Shown here piece by piece: positions 1 through 7,135 of a stretch of DNA of 11,653 nt; position 1 is the stretch's first letter; every line of letters starts with the position of its first letter. Under the pieces are notes generated by a model that ran no database searches, was not told where the DNA came from, and was given only the letters and a program-made list of their open reading frames with translations. Position numbers and translations under genes: made by a program. Origin of the DNA: Candidatus Cloacimonadota bacterium (GTDB lineage: Bacteria; Cloacimonadota; Cloacimonadia; Cloacimonadales; Cloacimonadaceae); assembly GCA_023228285.1 (NCBI GenBank), contig JALOBM010000024.1:1-11653 (forward strand), given 5' to 3'.

Positions 1-2291
1 TTGAAGGAGTCGTCTGCGTCCCTGTACTCCTTTTTTTCCTGCTGTATGCCCGGGTAAAAAATAAGTTCAGCTCCCCTGTCTATCAGTTCCTGCAGGTGGC
101 GGTGGACCAGCTTGGCAGGGAAACAAAGTGTCTGGGATGGAATAGTGTCAATCGCAAGCGACCCGTCAGGGCGCTCGGAAGAGAGTTCGACCCTGAAGCC
201 CAGATCGGTGAAAAGGGTGAACCAGAAGGGGTAATTCTCATACATGTTAAGTACCCTTGGGATGCTGACGGTACCCCTTGGAGCATGCCCTTCCTCTATC
301 GGCACATAATAATCAAAGAGCCGTTTATACTTTTCGCTGTAAAGATTAGGAGGAAGATCAGGCCTTGCCTGTCCTGCGTTCTCCCCTTTCGAGCACATGT
401 TGCCAGTTACATGACTGCGCTCTCCGCTGAAGGTGGTCACGGTCAGAAGACAATTGTTCCCGCAGCCTGAGCAGCGCCTTGTCTCCGACTTCGAATCGAA
501 GGATAGAAGGGCCTCTCTTGAAATTATCGAGCTTTTCGCGCCGCTTTCACGGTCTGTTGATACAAGCGCAGCCCCGTATGCACCCATGAACTCCGATATT
601 TCCGGCCGCAGGACATCACGCCCGGTAATTTTCTCGAAAGCCCTCAAAAGGGCATTGTTCTTAAATGTTCCGCCCTGCACCACTATATGTTCGCCGATAT
701 CCTCCATCTTTCTGATCTTCAACACTTTATAGAGGGCATTGCGTACGACTGAATAGACGAGACCTGCTGAAATATCCTCTATCGCTGCTCCCTCTTTTTG
801 CGCTTGCCTCACTTTGGAGTTCATGAAGACAGTGCATCTTGAGCCCAGATCAACAGGAGAAAGGGACCTTTCCGCACTCGATACGAACTCATCCATATCC
901 ATGCCAAGGGATTCGGCAAAATTCTGGAGGAATGAGCCGCATCCGGAAGAACAGGCTTCATTCAGAAATATCTGCCCGATGCTTCCCTTCTCTATCTTCA
1001 GGCATTTCATATCCTGTCCGCCGATGTCGATTATAAAATCCACATCCGGGTCGATTTGCTTTGCCGCCCGAGTATGGGCAACAGTCTCTATCTCTCCGAT
1101 ATCTATCCCGAATGCTGACTGGATAAGTTTTTCTCCGTAGCCTGTCACACAGCTGTTCTTTATGAAAAGCCCCTCAGGCATCAGAGAATAGAGGTCAAGA
1201 ATGATCTCCCTCACCGTATGTATAGGCTCACTTCCGCCACGCATCCTGTAATCGGAGAAAAGCAAATTTCCATCACCGTCTGTAAGCACGGCCTTAGTCG
1301 TAGTAGATCCCACGTCTATGCCAAGATAGGCAGGTCCTGAAGCCGATCCGATCGGCCTTCTTTCGGCAGAGGCATTGCTGTGCCGCTTCTCAAATTCAAT
1401 TTTGTCCTCGAGGCCGGAAAAGAGCGGCGGGAGGTCAGAACCGCAAGCCATTTTCAATGGAGAGAAATAGGTCACAGACCTGCGGTCCAGTTCGGAGACC
1501 GTAACTTCATCATTCTTTTTTCCAAGCAATGCAGCGCCAAGGGCAACAAAGAGGTGAGAGTTTTCTGGTGATATGGACTGGATCGGCAATAACCTCAGCG
1601 TTTCTGAAAACCTTTTTCTCAGTTCCGGGAGAAAATAGAGAGGGCCTCCAAGGAATGCAACATTCCCTACGATCCTTCTTCCGCAGGCAAGGCCGCTTAT
1701 AGTCTGATTTACAACAGCCTGGAATATCGAGGCTGCGATGTCGGCTCTTTCCGCCCCCTCTTTCATCAGGGACTGGACATCGGTCTTTGCAAAGACACCG
1801 CAGCGCGACGCAATCGGGTAGACCATCCTGGATCTCGCCGCAAGCTCGTTCAGCCCGGCGGGGTCCGTTCCCATAAGGAGGGCCATGTGGTCAAGAAAAG
1901 CGCCTGTTCCGCCTGCACAGGTTTCGTTCATCCTCTGGTCGGCTCCGCTTTCGTCAAAGTATGTAAGTTTGGCATCTTCTCCGCCAAGCTCTATGCAGAC
2001 ATTAGCCTGAGGGATAAACCTGTTCACTGATGCAGAACAGGCAATAAGTTCCTGAGTAAAAGGAAGTCTCATCTCCTCCGCGATCCCCATGCCTCCGGAA
2101 CCAGCTATCTCCAGTGTTATCCTTGAATTTTTAAAACCATGCCTTATTTCGTTAAAAATTTCACAGACGGTTGTCCGGACATCTGAAAAATGCCGACAGT
2201 ACCTGCTGTGGACGAGTCTGTCTCTTTCGTCCAATAGTACAGCTTTTGCCGTAGTTGAACCTATATCGAGCCCCATGTGCAAATGCGGCAT
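1..2291 (-). CDS. Acyl-CoA dehydratase activase (2-hydroxyglutaryl-CoA dehydratase activator family), two ATPase domains, 3' end outside window
   Basis: ATP-driven one-electron donor for 2-hydroxyacyl-CoA dehydratase-type enzymes (BcrAD/BadFG ATPase family). The frame is open from ATG 2291 to the window edge, giving 763 codons; full-length relatives that also carry the dehydratase-like domain reach about 1,400 residues, so roughly half is visible. ATPase domain 1 starts with GLDIGSTTAKA (residues 7-17). Its cluster cysteines are C125 (NETCAGGTG) and C164 (SRCGVFAKTD). Domain 2 restarts at about residue 322 with GIDVGSTTTKA and has C447 (EACSSGCG) and C486 (RCTVFMNSK). Both pairs are 39 apart, the spacing I recall for the [4Fe-4S]-bridging cysteines of HgdC. 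A cysteine-rich stretch (C607, C610, C614, C633) follows, then a DUF2229-like region with IPRVLNMYENYPFW and PAKLVHRHLQ. The start is supported by AGGGGG nine or so bases upstream; ATG 2276 is an alternative. The long plus-strand frames here are antisense shadows. Substrate cannot be told from sequence. Confidence 0.93.
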   Translation of the reverse strand, partial: MPHLHMGLDIGSTTAKAVLLDERDRLVHSRYCRHFSDVRTTVCEIFNEIRHGFKNSRITLEIAGSGGMGIAEEMRLPFTQELIACSASVNRFIPQANVCIELGGEDAKLTYFDESGADQRMNETCAGGTGAFLDHMALLMGTDPAGLNELAARSRMVYPIASRCGVFAKTDVQSLMKEGAERADIAASIFQAVVNQTISGLACGRRIVGNVAFLGGPLYFLPELRKRFSETLRLLPIQSISPENSHLFVALGAALLGKKNDEVTVSELDRRSVTYFSPLKMACGSDLPPLFSGLEDKIEFEKRHSNASAERRPIGSASGPAYLGIDVGSTTTKAVLTDGDGNLLFSDYRMRGGSEPIHTVREIILDLYSLMPEGLFIKNSCVTGYGEKLIQSAFGIDIGEIETVAHTRAAKQIDPDVDFIIDIGGQDMKCLKIEKGSIGQIFLNEACSSGCGSFLQNFAESLGMDMDEFVSSAERSLSPVDLGSRCTVFMNSKVRQAQKEGAAIEDISAGLVYSVVRNALYKVLKIRKMEDIGEHIVVQGGTFKNNALLRAFEKITGRDVLRPEISEFMGAYGAALVSTDRESGAKSSIISREALLSFDSKSETRRCSGCGNNCLLTVTTFSGERSHVTGNMCSKGENAGQARPDLPPNLYSEKYKRLFDYYVPIEEGHAPRGTVSIPRVLNMYENYPFWFTLFTDLGFRVELSSERPDGSLAIDTIPSQTLCFPAKLVHRHLQELIDRGAELIFYPGIQQEKKEYRDADDSF

Positions 2292-2396
2292 CAGTTGTTT
2301 CCCCCTAACTTTCCTGTCAGAACAAGAGCTGTGCAAGACAGCCCTGACGTTTGAAACTTATCTGAAGTTTTGAAAGTTTAAAAAGGAGAAGTCGGT

Positions 2397-2774
2397 CTAA
2401 ATCAGAAGAACAAGATCCAAAACAGGCAGGAAAAGGTGTTCCCTCTCCGCTGTAAGGTTGCCTTTATCAAGAATGTTGGGTAAGGAACGAAATGAGGAAT
2501 AATCTAACAGATCTTTTTTTAATGTATAAAAGGACTGATTAGCGTTTAAAAGTGAATTCAGCGACCTGTAAAGCCTGGAAAGTGTCTGTCTGTGTGTCGG
2601 GTTTACTGCGGCAGAAGATGTTTCGATACTGTTCATCATAATCTTTGCGGAGCTCGGACCAAGGCTGTACCGGATATTGTGTCCGGACAAAACAACAACA
2701 GCCGTCTGGAAAATGATCAGAGACGTCAGAAGGATATATGCGTACTTTTTCATAATATTACTGAATCTATACAA
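2397..2774 (-). CDS. Small membrane-anchored or secreted protein, function unknown
   Basis: I do not recognise this 125-residue protein. A short basic start (MKK, residues 8-10) is followed by about 18 hydrophobic residues (YAYILLTSLIIFQTAVVVLS), which reads as a signal peptide or N-terminal anchor. The rest is polar and Ser/Asn/Leu-rich, with a probable helical stretch around residues 60-90 and a hydrophobic tail (LPVLDLVLLI). No cysteine or lipobox is seen. The start is TTG at 2774, preceded by GGAG with a 10-base gap; an internal ATG at 2753 would start directly at MKK but lacks a clear ribosome binding site. It lies 105 bp upstream of the activase gene on the same strand, with no obvious terminator between, so co-transcription is possible. 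It could be a lineage-specific orphan or the remnant of a longer sensor (for example the start of a chemoreceptor-like protein); neither can be shown here. Confidence 0.5.
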   Translation of the reverse strand: MYRFSNIMKKYAYILLTSLIIFQTAVVVLSGHNIRYSLGPSSAKIMMNSIETSSAAVNPTHRQTLSRLYRSLNSLLNANQSFYTLKKDLLDYSSFRSLPNILDKGNLTAEREHLFLPVLDLVLLI

Positions 2775-2922
2775 ACAATACCATCTCCGTTTGCGAAGAT
2801 TATCACATCTCTGAAATAAATTCCATACCTAATTTTCAGTCAGTAAAATAAGACATGTGATTAAAGCTGATATAAAGATATAATTATGTAAAGATAAAGT
2901 TATTCACCCAAATAGCATGTAA

Positions 2923-2936
2923 TGATTAAACAATCA
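2923..2936. promoter_or_regulatory. Small palindrome just upstream of the cupin ribosome binding site
   Basis: TGATT-AAAC-AATCA is a 5-bp perfect inverted repeat ending one base before the AAGGAG of the cupin gene. TGATTAAA also occurs at 2858-2865, near a TATAAT hexamer at 2879-2884 that may be the -10 element (no good -35). The palindrome could be an operator or a weak hairpin at the ribosome binding site. It is short enough to be chance in AT-rich DNA. Confidence 0.25.
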
Positions 2937-2951
2937 CAAGGAGTGAGATAA

Positions 2952-3305
2952 ATGGTCAGATACATCAAAAACATACCTGTGGAAGAAATTTTTACACTTG
3001 CAGATCAGGTGGAATACCTCTCCGGTCAGGTGGTCAGCAGGACTATTTCACAAAACGATGCCCAGAGCCTTACGATATTCGCTTTTGACAAGGGAGAGGA
3101 AATAAGCTCACATTCCTCACATGGTGACGCGCTGATAACCGTGCTCGATGGGGAAGGCAGAATAACCATAGACGGAACAGCCTTTGTCCTTCACAGAGGA
3201 GAAAGCATCCTCATGCCTGCCGGAAAACCCCATGCAGTCTTCGCACAGGAGAAACTCAAAATGTTCCTGTCCGTGATCTTTCCCATGACTTCAAAGGAGA
3301 AATAG
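2952..3305 (+). CDS. Single-domain cupin protein
   Basis: A 117-residue protein that is one small beta-barrel (cupin_2 type). Cupin motif 1 is recognisable at residues 48-70: GEEISSH, then SSHGDAL, then VLDGEG, with H54 and H57 as candidate metal ligands. Motif 2 is at residues 83-96 (GESILMPAGKPH), ending in H94. The usual glutamate of motif 1 is not in place. This pattern (H...GDA...L.GE) is common in stand-alone cupins of anaerobes whose substrate is unknown, so the biochemical role is open: a small-molecule-binding or metal-dependent enzyme or sensor, cytoplasmic, with no signal peptide. ATG 2952 is set by AAGGAG eight bases upstream. The gene is monocistronic by context: the nearest gene upstream is divergent and a terminator-like hairpin follows the stop. 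Confidence 0.9.
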   Translation: MVRYIKNIPVEEIFTLADQVEYLSGQVVSRTISQNDAQSLTIFAFDKGEEISSHSSHGDALITVLDGEGRITIDGTAFVLHRGESILMPAGKPHAVFAQEKLKMFLSVIFPMTSKEK

Positions 3306-3317
3306 ATCGGCTGCCGA

Positions 3318-3369
3318 AAAGCCCCCGGCTTGAAGTGCGGCCTTTCAAGCTGCGGGGAATTGGGGCTTT
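3318..3369 (+). terminator. Branched hairpin after the cupin gene, probable terminator
   Basis: An outer 8-bp stem AAAGCCCC (3318-3325) pairs with GGGGCTTT (3362-3369). It encloses an inner 7-bp stem GCTTGAA (3328-3334) with TTCAAGC (3344-3350). It begins 12 bases after the cupin stop. The T-run is short (CTTTG), so termination may be weak. Its 3' half runs directly into the hairpin-linker repeat, and CGGGGAATT (3353-3361) looks like an inverted linker of that repeat. Confidence 0.5.
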
Positions 3370-3473
3370 GATCATTAATTCTCCGCCAGATGTTTTTCTG
3401 GCAAATTCACCGGCGGATAAAGCTTACGCCAAATTCACCGTCGCGCAGACGCGACAAATTCCCCAGCGGAGAC
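3353..3473. repeat. Hairpin-linker repeat, copy 1
   Basis: Small hairpins of different sequence are separated by a near-constant linker. Linkers: CGGGGAATT (3353-3361, inverted), AATTCTCCG (3377-3385), CAAATTCACCG (3402-3412), CAAATTCACCG (3430-3440), CAAATTCCCC (3455-3464). Hairpins between them: GCCAGA/TCTGGC (3385-3402), GGCG/CGCC (3412-3430), GTCGCG/CGCGAC (3440-3455). The copy ends with CAGCGGAGAC (3464-3473), a 10-mer also found at the edge of copy 3 (9475-9484). It is entirely intergenic, between the cupin gene and the iadA remnant. Confidence 0.8.
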
Positions 3474-3576
3474 ACTCTCCATCAGCTTTTAACAATCGCT
3501 CAGAATAAGAAGGAAAAATATGGAATGAAAATAAAGGAAGGGGGTTTGACTTAAGGCATTACAGATCGTTTGACAA

Positions 3577-4182
3577 TTGTTTACCGCCCTTACAACTGCC
3601 GGAAAGGCCGGACTTGAACCACTTTTTGAGGCAGTTAAAAGGTCAGATATTCCTATCGGGACATTTTTTCCAACTCATCTTAACCGCTCTTCCAGGCTTG
3701 TTGAAGAGGCGATAGCGTTTGCAAAGCAGGATGGATATGTTGATATAAGTACTGCGGTTTCACCAAAATATGGTTTTGGAACAGCTAAAAAACCAAGCGA
3801 ATGTATCAAATACTGGCTCGAAAAGGGGGTCCCTGCTGACCGCATAACAGTAAGTTCGGATGGGAACGGGGCAATGGCTGTTATAGGAGAAGGCGGAGCG
3901 GTTGTCGGAATGACCACCTCCTATATTCCGGCACATCTTGAAGAGTTTGCAGATTCGATTCTGGTTGAAAAACTTCCTATAGAAACAGTCCTGAAAGTCT
4001 TTAATACCAATGTAGCTAACCATCTAAAACTGAATCGCAAGAACGGTATTGCTCCAGGCCAGGATGCAGATTTGATCGTTATGACGAAAGGAGATCTTAA
4101 GCTTCGTGATGTCATCGCAAAGGGTCAGGTAATGGTAAGAAACGGAGAAGCGGTAATTCGAGGTACTTTCGGCGACATTTAA
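3577..4182 (+). pseudogene. iadA: Beta-aspartyl (isoaspartyl) dipeptidase, C-terminal half only
   Basis: The 201 codons match the C-terminal half of the metal-dependent beta-aspartyl peptidase IadA (amidohydrolase superfamily; intact proteins are about 390 residues), which removes isoaspartyl residues from peptides. Visible landmarks are PTHLNR (a zinc-ligand histidine in the family; H34 here), SSDGNG with the catalytic aspartate (D95), and the closing beta-sandwich segment GIAPGQDADLIVM. The N-terminal half, with the HxH metal motif, the carboxylated lysine and another histidine ligand, is absent. An in-frame TGA at 3571-3573 directly precedes the homology and there is no ribosome binding site before TTG 3577. 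This is therefore a 5'-deleted pseudogene rather than a short enzyme. The breakpoint lies about 100 bp after repeat copy 1. The remaining frame is undamaged, suggesting recent loss. Confidence 0.85.
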
Positions 4183-4222
4183 CAAAATTTATGCTTTGTC
4201 TGGATGATGCATAAGAGCTTCC

Positions 4223-4269
4223 CCCGGACAGTATCAGCGGTACACCGCAACTCATGAATACTGTCCGGG
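4223..4269 (+). terminator. Long nested inverted repeat after the iadA remnant, probable terminator
   Basis: A perfect 12-bp inverted repeat, CCCGGACAGTAT (4223-4234) and ATACTGTCCGGG (4258-4269), encloses a second perfect 5-bp hairpin, GCGGT-AC-ACCGC (4237-4248). The result is a branched stem. GCTTTATTTTAAG follows, a weak T-rich tail. It lies 40 bp after the iadA stop and 47 bp before the CoA-transferase start, so it could terminate the former or act in the leader of the latter. Confidence 0.55.
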
Positions 4270-4316
4270 AGAGGCTTTATTTTAAGAGTAATTCCTGTTG
4301 TAAGTAGGTGGTCGAT

Positions 4317-5810
4317 TTGTCCGAACAAAATGAATGTAAAGATAGAATCCGCTGCAGTGTGCTGAAAGATAAACTTATATCTCCTGATGATGCCGCCATG
4401 TTTTTTAAACCTGATATGACCGTTGGCTGCAGCGGATTTACTCCTGTCGGTTACCCCAAAGTGATACCTATGGCAATTGCAGAACGCGCTAAAAAGTATG
4501 GCCCCATGCCATTATCCGTTTGGTGCGGCGCGTCTTCAGGAAAAGAATTGGATGAAGCATTAGCCCTTGCAGGATGTATAAAATGCCGTTACCCGTATCA
4601 GTCGAATAAAATTTTAAGGGAAATGATCAATGAAGGATCAGTTGATTATTCCGATTATCACCTTTCAATGGGAGGGCAAAATTTACGGTACGGCTTTTAT
4701 GGAAAGATGGATTATGCGCTGATTGAAGCAACTGCGATTACTGAAGAGGGAGATATTATTCCTGGTTTTGCTGTTGGTGATGCCCCGAATTTTATAAAGT
4801 GTGCTGATCGCGTTTTTGTAGAAATAAACATTAATCTGCCTGCAGAACTTGAAGGAATTCATGATATTTTTATTCCTGAAGACCCGCCTTTCAGAAAACC
4901 CCTTATGGTTACAAACGTCAGGAGCAGAATAGGGCATACTGCAATCAAATGCCCGGTTGGCAAAATTGCAGGGATAGTTCCTTCTTCACTTCCGGATCAG
5001 GGTGTTTCATTGGCAGGCGGAGATAGAATTACAAATAAGATAGCAATGCATTTATTGGATTTTCTGGATATTGAAGTTAAAAACGGCAAATTACCGTGTA
5101 ATCTTTTGCCGCTGCAGTTCGGAGTTGGGAGGATCGCTAATGATACCATGGCGGGTTTAGTAAAATGGCCTGGCGGTAATCTGAATTTTTACAGCGAAGT
5201 CCTGCAGGACAGTATTTTAGATATTATCGATGCCGGTAAGCTTGATTATGCATCAGGTACGTCGCTTACAATGAGTCCTTCCGGCAGGGACAGATTTTTG
5301 AAAAACATAAATAACTATAAAAAGAACATCGTGCTTAGATCCGAGGAAATTAGCAATAGTCCTGAGATAATCAGAAGGCTAGGTGTTATTGCAGTTAATA
5401 CGGCTGCTGAATTTGATATATATGGACACGTTAATTCAACTTATGCAGGAAATAAAATTATAAATGGTATAGGCGGGAGCGGTGATTTCGCAAGAAATGC
5501 ATATTTAACTATTTTTATATGTCCGTCTGTAAGAGGTGTGAAAAATAAGTCAAGTGTAGTATGCCATTGCTCCCATGTAGACCATACCGAACATGATGTG
5601 GACATCCTGATCACCGAAAACGGCGTGGCCGATATAAGAGGCCTGACAAGAAAAAACCGGGCTCGTCTCATCATTGAAAAATGTGCGCATCCGCAATATA
5701 AAAACTATCTGTCAGAACAAATGAACAGGGATTTCGAGTTCCGTTTCATAAATAAAATCCTAAACTGCGCTGATGCAGAAATGTTTGACATCGCGGAAGA
5801 AAATATATAG
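4317..5810 (+). CDS. Acetyl-CoA hydrolase/transferase family protein, probable succinyl-CoA:acetate (or propionate) CoA-transferase
   Basis: A cytoplasmic family I CoA-transferase, moving CoA between carboxylates such as succinate, acetate or propionate in fermentation. The family's catalytic glutamate is in YSEVLQD (codon 5196-5198), followed by ASGTSLTMS. The glycine-rich oxyanion/CoA region INGIGGSGDFARNAYL is at 5463-5510, and the C-terminal block DHTEHDVDILITENGVADIR, RGLTRKNRARLI and CAHPQY is well conserved. Length (497 residues) fits the succinyl-CoA:acetate type (Ach1/AarC/Cat1 relatives) better than the shorter 4-hydroxybutyrate CoA-transferases. TTG 4317 is chosen because AGGTGG (4306-4311) sits five bases upstream; GTG 4308 would add three residues but overlaps that site. 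The last 35 or so residues do not show the usual HTPH/SWH tail of the family, so the extreme C-terminus may be altered. Substrate choice is inference. Confidence 0.9.
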   Translation: MSEQNECKDRIRCSVLKDKLISPDDAAMFFKPDMTVGCSGFTPVGYPKVIPMAIAERAKKYGPMPLSVWCGASSGKELDEALALAGCIKCRYPYQSNKILREMINEGSVDYSDYHLSMGGQNLRYGFYGKMDYALIEATAITEEGDIIPGFAVGDAPNFIKCADRVFVEININLPAELEGIHDIFIPEDPPFRKPLMVTNVRSRIGHTAIKCPVGKIAGIVPSSLPDQGVSLAGGDRITNKIAMHLLDFLDIEVKNGKLPCNLLPLQFGVGRIANDTMAGLVKWPGGNLNFYSEVLQDSILDIIDAGKLDYASGTSLTMSPSGRDRFLKNINNYKKNIVLRSEEISNSPEIIRRLGVIAVNTAAEFDIYGHVNSTYAGNKIINGIGGSGDFARNAYLTIFICPSVRGVKNKSSVVCHCSHVDHTEHDVDILITENGVADIRGLTRKNRARLIIEKCAHPQYKNYLSEQMNRDFEFRFINKILNCADAEMFDIAEENI

Positions 5811-5841
5811 GTATTGTTTTGATATCGCTGAAGAATATTAT
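5784..5841. repeat. Imperfect direct repeat at the 3' end of the CoA-transferase gene
   Basis: The last codons before the stop (5784-5804) recur at 5818-5838, 34 bp downstream, with 3 mismatches in 21. Both encode FDIAEE in their own frame. The second copy is out of frame with the gene and after its stop. This looks like a small tandem duplication or a shifted old C-terminus. The rest of the 215-bp gap to 6025 shows no gene. Confidence 0.5.
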
Positions 5842-6025
5842 CCATCCAGTTTTAAATTAGTTTCGTAATTTTTATTACAGCGTCCAGTAAATAGAGCAGA
5901 AATTTATTAAACGACAAAAGATGTTTTTGCAAGCCAGAGAAAATACTCTCCCCCACTGCCCCGCCGGAATCAGTACGGACATGAATGCTTGCAATTACAG
6001 GCTGCAATAAATCGGATAAAAGAGC

Positions 6026-7135
6026 TCAGCGGGGTTGTCGTAAGTCAAGCATATAATTATTACCGTCCCATTTAAAACCGCTTGCCTCGATCGTGCGATT
6101 GGATTTAAAGTTTTCTTTTTCCGGTCGGACAATCACTGATTTTACTCCCTTTTTACGCAATTTACTGAGCAACTCAGCTATCATCTTTTGTCCCAGCCCA
6201 AGATGAAGGTATTCCGGCTCGCCGATCAGATAATCGATCGAGAAGAGCGAACACCGCGCAGAGGTTTTTACCCAATTCTCATGCTCTTGCCCGTCAAACA
6301 TATCATAATACTGGCAGAAACCGATCGGGACACCATTGTGCTCGGCAATAAAGTGAGAAATAAACAAAAATTCGCCGCGGCGCTCCCGCAACTCGTTCAT
6401 CCAGTCTTCCTGATGTTCATACCATGGGCTCACATGGCCTGCATAAAGCCAGCGATTCATCAGTACAATGTCGTTGTCAAAGAACGGCCGCAGGGTTAAT
6501 TCGTTCGGGAAATTTTCAGCCATAAATAGTTTGTTGAATACATCGTAACCTTCATCATCGTTTTCCGCCCGGTCATATTCAGGAGCCAAAAAGTGAAAAA
6601 CTCCGCCATCTTTCAAATAGCCCGGTTTTAGTTCGTAGGTCATAAAAGCATCTGCCATCAGCAGTTGGTCGGCGCAAGTCAAGCCGTCGCCTCCGATCAC
6701 CAGTCCGTCATCACTTGCCCGCTTGAATCCGAGCTTTGGGTAATAGTCGGGAACACCCACGATCAGTACAGCTCCGTACCCCATGTCCCGTGCTTTTTCT
6801 ATGCTGTGCGATATGAGGGTTTTCCCTATTCCTTTCTTTTGGTGTTTCGGCAAAACGGAGACGGGACCGAATGTAACTGTGTCTGCCTCGGTACCATCCG
6901 GGCGTTTGAATTTACTCCCGGTGTAGAGTATGTGTCCGATGATTTCGCCATCATTCTCTGCAACAAAACATAGTTCCCGGATAACAGATGCCGAATTTTT
7001 CAAGAGATGAATGAGGTAGTGTTCATCTATTCGCCGGCGTCCCGGATAGTCAAGCGTCAAAAAAGCTTCATATGTCAGCCGAAGAATTGCATTATGATCT
7101 TCAGGCTGTTCCAAACGTATTGTTAGATTTTTCAT
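6026..7135 (-). CDS. Double-GNAT acetyltransferase (YhbS-like N-half, AAC(6')-like C-half)
   Basis: A 369-residue acetyl-CoA-dependent N-acetyltransferase with two GNAT folds in tandem. The N-half (about residues 1-190) has the acetyl-CoA loop in VLPKHQKKGIGKTL (94-107) and the YYPKLGF (131-137) typical of YhbS-like proteins. The C-half (about 212-365) has LRPFFDNDIVLMNRWL (215-230), IDYLIGEPEY (300-309) and a second acetyl-CoA loop HLGLGQKMI (311-319). It ends in a segment like aminoglycoside 6'-N-acetyltransferases (RTIEASGFKWDG). Aminoglycoside acetylation is a family-based possibility, not shown; many such proteins modify other amines or proteins. ATG 7135 has GGAGG close upstream and overlaps by ATGA the stop of the short antitoxin-like gene, implying translational coupling. 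The neighbouring gene across the shared upstream region is a drug-resistance ABC-F protein, which makes a protective role plausible. Confidence 0.85.
   Translation of the reverse strand: MKNLTIRLEQPEDHNAILRLTYEAFLTLDYPGRRRIDEHYLIHLLKNSASVIRELCFVAENDGEIIGHILYTGSKFKRPDGTEADTVTFGPVSVLPKHQKKGIGKTLISHSIEKARDMGYGAVLIVGVPDYYPKLGFKRASDDGLVIGGDGLTCADQLLMADAFMTYELKPGYLKDGGVFHFLAPEYDRAENDDEGYDVFNKLFMAENFPNELTLRPFFDNDIVLMNRWLYAGHVSPWYEHQEDWMNELRERRGEFLFISHFIAEHNGVPIGFCQYYDMFDGQEHENWVKTSARCSLFSIDYLIGEPEYLHLGLGQKMIAELLSKLRKKGVKSVIVRPEKENFKSNRTIEASGFKWDGNNYMLDLRQPR

Noticed and set aside
96..1571. Several plus-strand open frames of 60-125 codons
   Set aside because: They are antisense to the continuous minus-strand activase frame, which carries clear family motifs throughout, and they lack convincing ribosome binding sites.
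3353..3473. Hairpin-linker cluster as a CRISPR array
   Set aside because: The constant parts are only about 11 nt, the variable parts are palindromes rather than unique spacers, and there are no cas genes.
3306..3576. tRNA or other structured RNA gene in the stem-rich gap
   Set aside because: The stems do not form a cloverleaf and no T-loop sequence is present.
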